The notes below the pieces were generated by a model. That model made no database searches. It saw nothing but the letters and a program-made list of their open reading frames with translations, and was not told the DNA's origin. Positions 44,501-58,254 of a DNA stretch of 64,000 nt are shown here, piece after piece. This DNA is from Ophiura sarsii (taxonomy: Eukaryota > Echinodermata > Ophiuroidea > Amphilepidida > Ophiuridae), in NCBI GenBank assembly GCA_035610835.1, contig CM069445.1, positions 31,112,811 to 31,176,810 on the forward strand, written 5' to 3'. Position 1 is the first letter of the stretch. Each line of letters opens with the position of its first letter. A program made the position numbers and the translations under genes.

Positions 44501-47500
44501 TTAATTTGGTCCCTCCTTCCAAATTAGCATTCATACATTTTCTCACATCCAAATGTGCAATTTACACAATTATTTGACTGCATTCTGTTTGATTTGCAGT
44601 AATATGTCAATAGTCAACAATATTACCAGCCATGGGAGACTTGGACTTAAACAGAAAGTAGGTTTGAGGGTTTGAGGTGGTCACGAAAAAAAAATCATCT
44701 TTTTCTTGTTTATGAGCCTTTTTGCATAATGTTCATATTTTTACCTGTTTTTGAAGAATAATTGTTTTCTTAATTTTAAATTGAGTTTTCATTAAATCAC
44801 GGACACAGTCTTTTAATTTGGGTCCCTTCTTCCAAATGAGCATACTTATGGGTGCTGGTACTGTGTGCGGGAAATCATCCTTTGAAGCCGAATGGAGGTA
44901 GGCGCCAAAGGTCATCTCAAATAGCACATGTCCAAAGCAATACACATCAACTGCCTCTGTTGTCTGCAAAGAAAAGGATTATAACAATCTGGAATTGAAG
45001 ATCTAATATAGACCATGTCACTTCTTGTTGATCAACAAGTGCCTGGTTCCATTATAATCTATGCATGGGGGAACATGCATTGACTATTGTATTGACTGCT
45101 GTATTTACAGATTACTGGTTTGGTTTAGTGTATGGTTTATAAGGCAAAACATTTTTTTTAAATGTTGTCTTCGACCGCCCGCTTGACAGATTTAGGGCCT
45201 CTCCAATTTTTTAAAAAACATTTTAAATGGCATTGAATATTAAATTAAGTGTTTATAACATATATATGTGCGACTCTTAGTGTGATTTAAACTTCTTGTT
45301 GGCTGAACTTTGAGCTTCCGCTGGTAATTTTTTTTAATTTAAAAATCCGCCTGCCCGCCCCTCCTCTCTGAAAGCTGTGGAGGACAACATTACCTTTTTT
45401 GGGGCATAATGAACAGCCCCTTCAAATGCGTGCCCATACCGGCAGGCAAGCTTTTTTTGCCAGGCAATTCTTGTGCACATCGGCAGGCAAGCTAATTATT
45501 GCTTGCTTATTGTGACATTACAGGTGACTATAGATTATTACATCTCTACTCTTCCCTATCTGACTCATAAGGGTCAATTGGTAAAGCACTGGTGCTGTAA
45601 CGTTGAGGTACCAGAGGCTCAATTCAGTCAATTTTTTAATGTAGCTATCATTTTTGTTGTATCTGATGCTCAAGCAATGGTTATACATTGAATGTGTTCC
45701 AAACTTTCAATTGCTGCTTGTGGCAGTTTTCAGTATCTTAAGTGAAGTATGAAAACAATCACTAAGAGCTTCTAACATATCTAAACAAGCAATTGCTCAC
45801 AAGTTTGTAGGGGCACTCAAGGAATTTTTTGATGGGATTTGTTGAATTTATAGAGTGCTGAAAGTTTTGAACTATTAATCAAATGCATCTAAAAGTATAA
45901 ATTTTTTGAAAGAATTTAGGTCAGAGAATCCTTTTTTAGGCATCAATGTTGACCAAAAATGGTTTTTTTTGTTGAGAAAATCACAAAAAAAAATCACTTT
46001 TTTGACCAACTTTTCTCTCGAACAAGCTGACAAAAATAATTCTGAGTAAAAAATGCCCAAAATTGCTTGATTATAATGTTCGGTGTTGTTCTTAATATAG
46101 AGACAAATTTCTTATTTTTTTAACTGAACTTATATTTTGACCAAAAAGTGCCAAAAATGGTATTTTTTACTCAAAAATAATTTTGTTAGCTTGCCAAAAA
46201 AAATTGTTAATTGTTAATTTGTGATTTGCTTAAAATATCAAAATGTTTGGTCAAAATTGATGCCAAAATGGATTCTCTGACCCAAATCCTTCTAAAATTG
46301 TATACTTTTATAGGCATTTGATTAATAGTTTAATAATTACAGCACTCACAAAATTCAAAAAGTGACTTCCTTGAGTCCCCCCCCCCCCCCTTAGCTGCAG
46401 CAATTTGTAGTTTTGGCTGTTTCTGTTGTCTATAATACCAATGATAGAGTCATGTGTTGTGGTTCTGAAGTACTATGGGATCATCTCTGTGTGAAATGGC
46501 CTGATCATGTACAAACCACATTCGCGAATATTGCAATCTAGTGTTTGTGCTGGGAACCTGAAAGCATGTTACATTAATCAAAGCAACTTAACACACCATC
46601 GGTTTCAGATGCGTTATTTAAAACATGCTGTTTATACTGTTATGATTTTGTTTCAAGTGTTGTATAAGAGAATCTTATATGGTTGCAATATTTGAGACAC
46701 TAAAAGTAATGCCCAACTACAGGGCTACTATCTGATGACGTCTGATTTCTCTTTTTTTTAAAATTTCTACGCAGTGCATCATATAGTGAAAAGAAAATTG
46801 GAGAGCACAAAAATATTTCTTAATGAGAAAAGAAAAACTAAATGGTGCTTGTTACATAAACTGAGTTAACCCTGGGTATACTATGTCTATCAAACAGTGT
46901 TTCTGTTTGGTTAACTACAAGATATACTCATTTGAATGACCAATTACGATACAGCTTTTAAACTATTTCACCCCGATCTTTATCAGGGATACATTTATTC
47001 TAACAATGTCTCTCATTGGTGCAATAAATGATGTATCCCCCTTTCTAACCAATCGGCCGGTAGCTCTCAGGGGGTTAAACATTTTTTTGTACAAGCTCTA
47101 ATGTTCTACACACTTACATTGATTTTCTTGAATTGTATGATGTAGTCCCTGTAGAAACTTGGTAACCCTAGCACAGAATTCTCTAAATCTAGTAACCTGC
47201 ATGTGTTGCCTTCTAGCATAATGTTGCCGGTGTGTAGATGACCATACGGTATGCCCTTCTCATGAAGGAATTTCAATGCCTATAAAATAGACCAAGAATA
47301 TTGTGTTACATTTAAAGCATTAATTTATATTTTTTAACTATTAACTTATCACTTACTGCATCCAGGGAGGTAGACAATACTCTTCAGAAGACGTGTATGT
47401 TACACATGGATGGCCAGGGTTCGATCCCCAAAGCCCCCCCCCCCCTCCATTATTTTCTTCTCGCTTAGAATTTCTCCTAGTGTTCATCATTCTGTCAGGA

Positions 47501-50500
47501 ACCTAGGGGGTCTAATGTTTACAAAAAATAAAAATTGAGGGCAAAACTTGCCCACACTATTTGCCGATAGAATGAAAGTAATTGGATTCCAGAATCAATG
47601 CAAAAATGTATCTGATTATCCCACAAGTTAGGTAGTTGCATCAACTAAATCAGCTTTGAAGTATGATACCTGTACTTTGAAAAGATTAAAATATGTGTTG
47701 AAAAAGTCATAACTTCGCCATAGTTTTTTATTCTTATGGTGATGAATTCGGCATCGTGGTGCTTGGAAGTTCGAAATATAACTTGGGATTATGAACAGAT
47801 TTTCCTTGAATTCCTGAGTTTTCTCAAAAGTTAGGGGGTGGGATTATAATCGGGCATGGGACTATACTCGGACCAGTACTGTAGACTCACCTCCAATATC
47901 TGTTTGCCGTAGGTCTTGATGTTTGTCATGTTGAACGGAGTTGTTGCTTTGGGGTGACAGTACTTTTTCAAATGATGATGTTTCGGCTTGCTCTGTCAAG
48001 AGATGATTAAAAATTTGTATTTTAGTCCATTATGATTATTGTTATTATAATTTATCTTAATATGACTAAATCTTGAGATGGCTAATAGCCTATATACAGA
48101 AGTTCAGATGGATTTTGATGCTATCCCTGAGAAACATTAAATTCAATTATAATCCCAAAAGAGACACTTCGGAGCGCTGGCTATAGACTATCTGAGCTGA
48201 TATTGTGAAAGGCTTTATATTCACAAGGGTAGAAGTAAGACGGTTGCTACGTTACATCACATAGTGAATGTAGTAACAAACGAGTAAAGATGAGTTTTAT
48301 GATGTATTTGGAAGTATTTATTGTCCCAACGTTTCTTTTACCTTGATAAAGACCGGATGGTTGAAACGTCGGGACACTAAATACTTTCATATGCATCGTA
48401 AAACCTCATCTTCACTTTTTTGTTATTACATTTGTATTCATAAGATGAGTGACTTTGTCAGAAGCCAACATGTAGACTGAATTATTACACCTCATACATA
48501 TTTATAAGAGTACCGTAAAACGGGGTGAATAGGGACATTGGCCCCATGTCCCTATTCACCCTGTTTTACGGTACACAAACTGGCCGGGTGACATTTAAAA
48601 AACTGTTCCCATTTTTGTCCCTATTCACCCCTTGTCCCTATTCACCCCGTTTTACGGTATACTCTTTTTTGATTGGTTCATTTTTAACCAAGTCGGATAA
48701 ATAAAAATACCTACCGAATGTTTGTTTAGGTTTATTGTACTACCAAACATGCGAGAGTTTGATCTACTTCCCGCTGATCAACACCGTCACCGAATCAATT
48801 CTAGAGCTTATGAATATTACGCACATGTTAAACGGTGAAGTCAAGTACGAGGTTGCTTGACAACAACAAACATGGGGTCGTCTGGTAAACATCTGCCGAA
48901 GAAATTCGCGAACTAAACAGAGGCTTCTTTTGGATAATTATGCTGCTTCAAAATCCGCAAAGGTTTGCAGCAATGATTGTGAAGAACTAGGAAATGGGTT
49001 TAAATTATATTGTTCTTCTGCCAGGGGAATTGAGTCCGCCGCTTCTTGGCTCGCTGTGTGTACTGTAGGTGTAGGCAGGCATAAGCCTTCTACTACGACC
49101 ACGAGCCTACGTGGGAGCAACGTAAGCTTTTTTACGATTTTTAATTTAGTTTAGACAATGAAATATGTATGAGGTGTAATAAAACAAATACAACATGGTT
49201 TCTTTCGGGAAAGTAGTTCAAACTACTAGCCCTTGGTGTTGGATGACTGGTAACTACCTCCCTCCGCTCAGCGTCGAGAGGTAGTCACCAGTCATCCAAC
49301 ACCGTGGGACCAGTAGTTTGCACTACTTTTTCTCAAACCATGTTGTATTTGTTAACTCCTCCGAGTAATAACACTCTTCACAGCTAACAACAGTGTTTTG
49401 AACACATTGCAAGAAAGTATGGTGACAAAATAGAAAAGTTGATCACTGAAAGTAAAATATTAAATTTGCTGAATTTTGCAGAAAGCATTTTACTCAAATG
49501 TACTCTTTTCATGTTAGGGGTGAGTGTGTGCATGCTGGTGCTTAAGGGATTAATCAATGACAAAAGTGAAGTCACTGACTTGAAAAAAAGTAAAACAGTT
49601 GGGTGTGTTTCACTCAAATTTAAGATTTAATTGATTATCAAGAAAACATTATATTATTATAGAAGTTTAATGAAACATCTTATAATTAGCAATGATTACC
49701 ACCCGACACTATAAGTGGAAAAGAGAACCAAGATGAAAGAGACCATAAAATGAAATCAACCTTTCAGTCCGTAGAGCACAGAAATTATGATAGAAGAACC
49801 CCTGCCAAACTGGTCGTGCTACCCCGGAGGGATGCGTTATACTTAATAAGAATAGACCTGATCTCCCCAAACATGTGTGGCAAACAAAGGCTCAAAGTAG
49901 GCAATCGCCTGCCTATACCATTTATAGTTCGGATGGTAAAATGAATTTGCCTGATTACTACTCACCTTGCATATGTAGTCCCTGAGAGTACCAGTGGCAT
50001 GGAATGTACGGATGGTGAAACCCCCGGTCTCGTTCGCCGTGGCAAAGGTCACAGGGTATATAAATGGATGCTGGATGGTTGGTAGAAGCTTCATGATGGC
50101 CAACAAATCTTTGTCATTTAGGACTTTGTCTGGACCATAGGCACTCTGTGTGTGTGTGACAATATTGAACAACAAGGTTACATAGTGCGACATGCCTTAT
50201 GAGGCTGAGCTTATAGTTAAGCTTCGGGATTTCCCGTGATTTTTTAAGGTGAAAACCGTGGGCAGTTTTTGTGAAAAGCGTGATTTACCGTGATTAATGA
50301 GATTCCAAGTAAAAACCGCGAAAAATCGCGAAATTCGCGCGAAATTCCGTGATTTACGAAGCGGTCGAATTTTTAGGCATTTAATAAGCTTAATAAAATA
50401 TAAAAAGGCAACTAGAAAAAAGCGATAAAATACAACTTTCGTGAAGTTCGAAAAAGCCACTGTAACCACTGACCAATTCCCTAGCTTTCCTTTCTTGCCT

Positions 50501-53500
50501 TGGTTGGTGGCCCGTCTGTCAAGCTTCCAAAATAATCGATCCCTTCGCTTGAATATTTTATTATCGTCGCCTTTGTTTACATTAGATCGTTACATTTGTT
50601 TTCTTTGAAAGGCCCCGATTTTCAATGGGATTTTCCAAACGCACGTGGCCAGGAGAGTAATTGTTAACATACGCATGCGCACCATATTATAATCAAATAA
50701 ACAATGAATATTCATAAACAATTACGTATTTCATAATCAATAAATATACTGATGATGATGACATTTATAATAAAAGAATTAAAATTGGAATACAATAAAA
50801 TAATATTAAAACACTTTTAAATAATGAAAAATAAATATTTAAAAAAACACCTTAGTTTGTATAAATACTAAAGAGTGTAAATAAACTTCCGTTTTGCGCA
50901 ACCTTTTGTACAAATATAGTATCAATGCTGTTGTTGTTCAACATTTTGGAAAACATATTCAACAAAACAAGATTTTATTATTTTCTCACACTACCTTGTC
51001 CTTGTTTAGATTTTCCCAACGCACGTGGAAAGGATTGTAATTTTTAACATACGCACGCGCATCCCCTGATGTCATCAGTAATTATAACATTTTTATTATT
51101 AATTTCTGGTCATTTACAGTCATTATTGTTTTCATATATTGATAACTTTCTATATAATTATTATCTCCGTCCAAGTTTATTGCTTGCTGTGTAACTGTTT
51201 GATTTCCCCCATTTTTAATACAACAGTATCCGTTTTAACAAACAAACAAACAATACCATCTCGTGAATATTAAACCCTGATAATTAGGTTAATCTGGTGA
51301 CGTAATGTTTTTTCCTGACATCGTGAAATTAAACACGCCTTCGAGTCATGTACATGTACATGCCCATTAACAATGTATACGAAGGCGCATTCGTACATGT
51401 ACTTCATGAATAATGCATGAGGTGCTAATGCTGATGAATATTCAGCGCACGTGGGGAAAAGTCGAATTGACAACAACACGCAGAGCGCAAGCCATTGAAA
51501 GCTATTGTATTCAATCTCTTGTATACAATGCAATGCAATGAATGATGACGATATGATGTTGTTTGATGTTGTTTGATGACAAAACGAAACGAGTGAGTCA
51601 TGCTCTTCATTTTCTGTGTCTTTAGAAAAGGGTCTTGAATCAATAATCACCCATTGAACGCGCTGGATTAACTTTTTTATCAACTAGCAACCTTTCTGAA
51701 GGGGGTGGCGTTTGTAAACAATCTCTTCGTTCTTTTGAATTTGGTTTGAACAAGTCCATGGTTTGAAGTAGGCCTACCTATATTTCTTTAGAAGAAGAAG
51801 ACGGTCTTTTGTTTATCTCATTCAAATAAATTCGATATTATACAATTGAACTTCAATCAGTCGTGTCAAGTAGGCCTAGAGTAGAATGCACTGTACTGTA
51901 CATTGTGCGTCGATATCGTCTTGAAAGGAAATATTTCAATAGGAATTCGGAAAATTGATTTTTGCTATTAAATAAAACTGTAAAAATCGGCTTGTCGGAC
52001 AATTATCGCGGCTGAAATAACAATTCCGCGATTTTACGGTACTGTTTACAAAATCCGCGATTTTGATGATTTTAGCATGAATACCGTGAATTGCGGCAGG
52101 AATACCGTGAACACGGGAAACCCCTAAGCTTACTTATAGTATTTAAAAAAAAGTCGAAGGAAGTATTTTTACAACAGTTAACATATGTTGATTTTATAAG
52201 ATGGAGAGCACCATACTCCTTTGTGGATACATGAACCTGTCATGGGCATATAACATATATTATGTTACAAAGGAATGTGGTTGCACATAATGAAGCCATT
52301 CTCATATTTAGCGGACCGTCTTCACGATTACGCACCTCATCGCACAGGACTACGTTCCGCAAATCGTCAATTCATCTGCGAATCTAGATCTAATAACTCT
52401 TTCGGTGATCGTGCATTTGCAACATGTGCTCCAAAACTGTGGAACATTCTTCCCATACATGAACTGCTGTAGCTTATCATCGTTTAAGACCGCTCTAAAA
52501 ACTCACTTGTTCAAAATTGCTTTTGCCAATGACTTGTAATGTTGTAAATAATAATAATAATTAATAATAATAGTTGGTTTTTATATAGCACTTTACACAG
52601 AGTGGAACACCGTCTCAAAGCGCTTTACATTGGCTAATTATTATCGCTCCCATTTACATCATCTATCTGGCAGCCGGCTAGGCGCACTTTTAGATGATAG
52701 CAGCTACCCAATTTTCGCTTGGGTGGACGAAGCAATTGAGACTAAATACCTTGCCCAAGGATATACACACGTTGGTCCTAACGGGGCTCGAACTCGCAAC
52801 CTTATGATTATGAATCTAGCGCTGATTCCGCTAGGCAACACGTGCTCACGTTGTATCACATGCATGTGTGTTGTATACATGTAGCAGTATATTATTATGT
52901 TTCTGCATTTGTATTGCTTTTTATCATGTTCCCTGTTGTCTGTAGCGCAGTGAGCGGCTTTGTTTGACGGATACTTGCGCTTTATAAGTTTCCATTATTA
53001 TTATTATTATTATTATTATTCATATGATGGACTACATAACAGTTGGATTGAAGACGTTGCTGTAAAATAACTATATTTGTTTACTCTTATTTGGAAAATT
53101 CCAAGTCACTAATCGATCAAATATATAATTACCCATGCTAGCACTTGTTTAACTTTGGGTTGATCTTTTGGTTTCACCAAGAAGTAGTTCCGCCTGATCC
53201 TCCATCCCATATCTTTCAGTGGTTCTATCACTTCCCAGAAGGGCTCGGATCTGAAGAGCATGGACACATTCTGCAATGCTTGTTCTGTGCAAGAGTTCAA
53301 TCAGATACAGAAATAAAAAAATATGATAGTTGTTTAGAGGTAATGTAAAATGTAACATTTCTCAGTTGTTGGTATATCAATTTTGTTCATAACCTGAAAT
53401 TTATCTACTATAAAACACTATCAATTTGTGGATACTTTATTTCGCAAATTTAAAATTACTGCTATTTTAGCGGGCATTTAATTTCGTGAATCTGCCAATT

Positions 53501-56500
53501 TTATTGTTACTTTCAATGCAAAATTGTCAGTTTTGCGGGTATTTAATTTCCCGAATCGACATCCTCTGGAAATAATCGAAATTAAATTCCTCACGAAATT
53601 AAGTGGTTTTACAGTATGTCTTGAGGACCACGTCATAAGATATGTAAAGAAACGTGAATATGCACCTTGCCCTTTGAGTTATCCAATTCATCATCATTTG
53701 TTGTCTGGGGATGGATTGAAGAAAGAGTGGCAGTATAGTACTGAGCCCAGGTTTGTGCATCGTGTGACACAGTTGGGCACGCTGATAAGAGGGGAGAGCC
53801 TCGCTTTCATTTTAAAATGGCTAATTGCGTGCAAGTAGCGTATGCCTTTAAATTTTACCACAGTCCTTTTTAAAATCACCTTACGAGGTAAACTATTAAG
53901 TTTAGCAGGTTGGGATTTTAAACATATCTTGACAAAACATTTATAATTTTGTTTCATTTATTTGTGGATATACCTCCATTTTTCTTGGAGAGTTCCTTAA
54001 AAATACACAGACCTGGATGAAATGTGAATTTCAGGAAGCTTATTAGCAGGGACGTTTTGCATTTGGAGGGAAATTTAAGGTTTTAAAGAAAAAAAAACAT
54101 AATAATTTTGGGAAAGCTCCTCTTTTGACTTTTTGATTTGAATTTGTATCCACACCTATAGAAAATACACCAAACGCTATGACAAAAGGAGTACAATATT
54201 AGAAAACACAATGTGATATACACCTTTCTGGCAAACAAAAACATACCTTGAAGATCTGCTGGGTATCTTGATGGATCCAAGAACCTCTTGATGATGATGC
54301 TCCCTGACAGCAAATGATGCATCAGAACCAGATTGAGATATTTCTGTAAAGCTTGCTGTCTATCTGCGATGAACTCTCTTCCCATGTTGCCGAAGACTTT
54401 CTTGGGCGGTAGAGGTAACTCCATTCCACAGATCCTCAGCTGGTCATTTAGACTGTCAAAGTCACTGTATCTTCTATTAATCTGTTCAGTTTGAGGCAAA
54501 CATATACATGATCTTTTGGGGCAATTAATTAACCTACTGACTCTCAGGTCTAACATATATTGAATTTTCCCAAATGGAATATGGAAATTATCTTCGAAAT
54601 GATAGAATGTAAATTTTCTTTAAAATCATAGTTCACTCAGATGAAAAGGTGTGTGTGTGTGACTGACCAGCTGACCTTATCTCAATCCACAGCTTACCGG
54701 CACCCTAATATTCTTTTGCCTAATCCTACCTTACACCTATGCCATAGAGAAAGTTTTACATCGTAAATTATGAATGTGTAGTTTTAGACTGTGTACTATT
54801 GAGTGTAGTTTTTCTAACAGTACACACAAAAGTTAACGCTCAATAGTACACACTGTCCAAAACTACACGTTCATAATTTGCAGTGTTATGTAGAATCTAC
54901 ATTGCAGATGCCACTTTAATAAATATAAAAAAATCACTGATTTATCCACAAACAAACAGGGTATCCCATCACAAGTTTGTGTATTGATTCATGAGCCAAT
55001 CTCAAACCTTAGGGACTTTTGAGTCTCTCATTATTTAGAAACACCACTGAGTGATTACATTTATTTCACACTTTCTAATACTCAATCTGTAAATGTACAT
55101 GTATGTATCATGGAGCAACAGTATTGGGACTAAAACAGGTCACCGTCAGTACCATAAAACATTTGACAATTTTAAAAAAAAGAAGTAAAAAACCCAAACT
55201 AAATATAAAGGCATTTAAAGGGACATTCAACCGTCAACTCTTTAAATCTGTAAAAATACTGTAGGTCTGGCGTCATGTATGTAGATGTACACAAGGTACA
55301 CAGATGCCGTACAGAGGGCCATCCTTAAACTTACTGAACAATTCTTAAATGCCTAAGTTTCATACAGAAAACATATCAGCACTCTTTCCTGAGTGTTCCT
55401 GAAATTATGAATACATTAAATTATTTCCTTTTGTCTGAAATCAGGATATTTCCTGAAGTGTGAAATCTCTAAATGAATATCTTTACCTGCCAGCTGTTTT
55501 CAGGTACTGGACCTCTTTGAACTTTAATAACATAGTCCTGCAAGTATAAAGACAATAGGTCATGTAAAGTTATCTTCGAAAAAAAGGCTGATTATGAAAA
55601 AGAGATAGAGAAAATCAAAATGTGTATACCAAATGTTTGATAGACAGACTGACTCACGGACTTACTGACAGACAGACACACAACGGATGCAGCCATAAGG
55701 TCTCTTCTACAGACGATGACTTAAAAACCCTGATGTTTGAAAGGATTTTTTTCCAAATAATGAATTATTTTCAGATTTTCGATCGCACACATGGGGGGAA
55801 ATCATAATGCGCGCAGGGTATGGGAAACTCAACATTGAGTTTACTGTATATGGGCCTAATGGGAAATTCTCATCAACTTAGACATTCTAGAGATTATTTA
55901 AGGGTCGACCCCACAGCTGCCACCAAATGTATTTTTAAAGGTAGGGTAGGTGTTCCGATTGCTGGCCCAATTTTTAACTTGATGTTTTCTATTCTACACG
56001 AAGGATCATACTTAAAATAGTTGTATTTCAAAGATTGAGTTGCATACATGTACACCAATGGTTCTTATTTTAGAAGCACAAGGTGACATTACATTTGCTC
56101 ATTGAATTGGACACAAACTGGCTGGATGGTTAATCACCATTGGCAATAATTCATTGCATTTTGGCCTATAACGTCTAATTGGAACATATCTTTGGGTCAA
56201 ACATTTTACAGAAATAATGAGACAAATATTGGGTTTCTTCTGGTATCAAAATATGTTCCGCACCTAAAGACGTGATCAGAATATCCGGCTTTAAATCAAC
56301 TCATATTGTAGGCTCTACATGTATTTGTATACAGCAACAAATAAAATAATCATATTTTGTATCCATAAAAAATGTTTGTATCGTGACAATGGGTCTGGTT
56401 TACCCTATATGACAATTGGTTTTTAAGGTATCATTTCAAAGCTTTCTTCATGCTTTTTGCAGTTGATATTAATTGCAAAGGAATGTTTTTGACATGTTTT

Positions 56501-58222
56501 GTCACATACAAAAGTACCTACATGTATGTGACGTGACGTGACATACATTTCTAAATTGTAGCAAGCACGCATTGAGTTGAGTTGACATACATACATGACC
56601 ATAGTACAGGAAACCCATACGTTGGTGTTTTTTTTCTTCTTTTTTTCCCCTACCAACGTATGGGGAAATTGTATTTGATTTGCTGTATAAAGTGAATGGT
56701 GTGGCTTTCGAATGAGTGCTGGGGTGAATTACAGCAAAACTGCATTTCCGTTGATTTTCATAATAAGCACCTTCATAAAGTCCTCATCTTTCTTTCCAGC
56801 CACTTTTTAAAACATGAAAATGCTAAATTATTCCATATTTAATCGTAATTCTCTGCCGTGTAAACGCAATGGCAGAATTTTTTTTAGACATTTCGCGAGT
56901 ATCGCGGTCCAGATTAGTCTCATTCCCATCGCAAAATAACAAACGTCTATATACGCTACGCACACCACTTACGAACTAACGAAAATATTAAAACGAGACT
57001 ATTTATTAATAAAACATGGCGCCGATTTCGATAAACACCGCTAGTGCCGTTAAGTGAATGGGCTTAGAATTTCACCTTAAATTTCAAGGGAATAGTGCAT
57101 TTGTACAAAATGTTAAGCGAATGGCAAGATAGGTGAGAAAGAGTAGATAAGAACAAGCACAAAGAAGTGTGTTTTTGAGCTCTGGTAAGCGATACAGAAA
57201 TTACCACAAAAATCATATTTAGAAGTCTGAGTTATACTTAGGATGGGGACAGATAGTGAAACATGCAAAATACCCTACATCTTATATATAATACGGAGTT
57301 GCCCATTTTTGTACGGAGATGTTCTCCCCTTTCCGCACCTTCGATTGACTTCAAATTTTCTGTGCGGGTGCGTATAGGGCCCACAATTGTCCAGTTTATG
57401 TTTGATTTTTTTAATTTGGGTTAGATTCCGTGAAATTCGAGGTTTTGTAGCCCGTTGCGCACAACTCGCGTAATCGGGCGATTGTCGGCGCACGCGTAGT
57501 CAGGCGCCGATGCCGGCGCACGCGTAATCGGGCGATACCGGAACACGCGTAGGTGCACGCGCGTTAGTGGCTCAAAGCGTAGTTTGTTATGTGGTAGATA
57601 GAGTAAAGGCGGCAAGCATCCGTTGCTCCATAGTGCAAACCCTATAGTACAAGAAAACGGCATGATGAGACAAAAAGTCAATCATATTGCCAGGGTATAC
57701 AGGAACCCCTTTGAAGGAACTGGGAGCAAGGCCGGCGCAAACCGTATAAGGCGCAAACCGTAGGCCTGCATCCAGGATAACATGTGTTAATACTAAATAG
57801 TGACAGGGAAAATGCGTTTATACGACAGTGCCTCAGTCCCATCGCGGACCCATCCACAATGCGGGCCACGGACAGGGCGCGCTATATAATAACATAGATA
57901 GGCCAGAAAACCGTGATATCATATTATACATGGGGGATAGGCCTATAAATAAACAAGAAACTGTTAGAGCAAAATATGCATGCAGAAATAGTCCTACTGG
58001 AGAAATAATTTAATGTCAATAGGCCGAAAAATAAAATAAAACGGATGGCTAACACTGAACTGGGTGGGTACATCAAGTGATCATGGTGCGAACCCGCCTC
58101 CCGCCAACTATGAAAGACCCCACTATAAAACTTAATAAAACCACTAAAAAAAACCCAGTAGCGTCGTGGACCTAAATTTATTTAATACAGCGGCGGCGTG
58201 TTCTATTAGAGACTTGGCAACA

Positions 58223-58254
<32 letters not shown>

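Noticed and set aside
45566..45640. tRNA-like segment with tcaattggtaaagc and ggctcaattc boxes.
   Set aside because: No convincing cloverleaf or anticodon stem; at best an old SINE head.
51270..51683. 137-codon - strand frame inside the 1.9-kb element.
   Set aside because: No transposase motif, no family similarity, low-complexity composition; probably chance.
54083..54556. 157-codon single-exon protein with a PX motif.
   Set aside because: Only 54247-54481 is exon; the flanks are intron read-through outside the splice sites of PXK exon 3.
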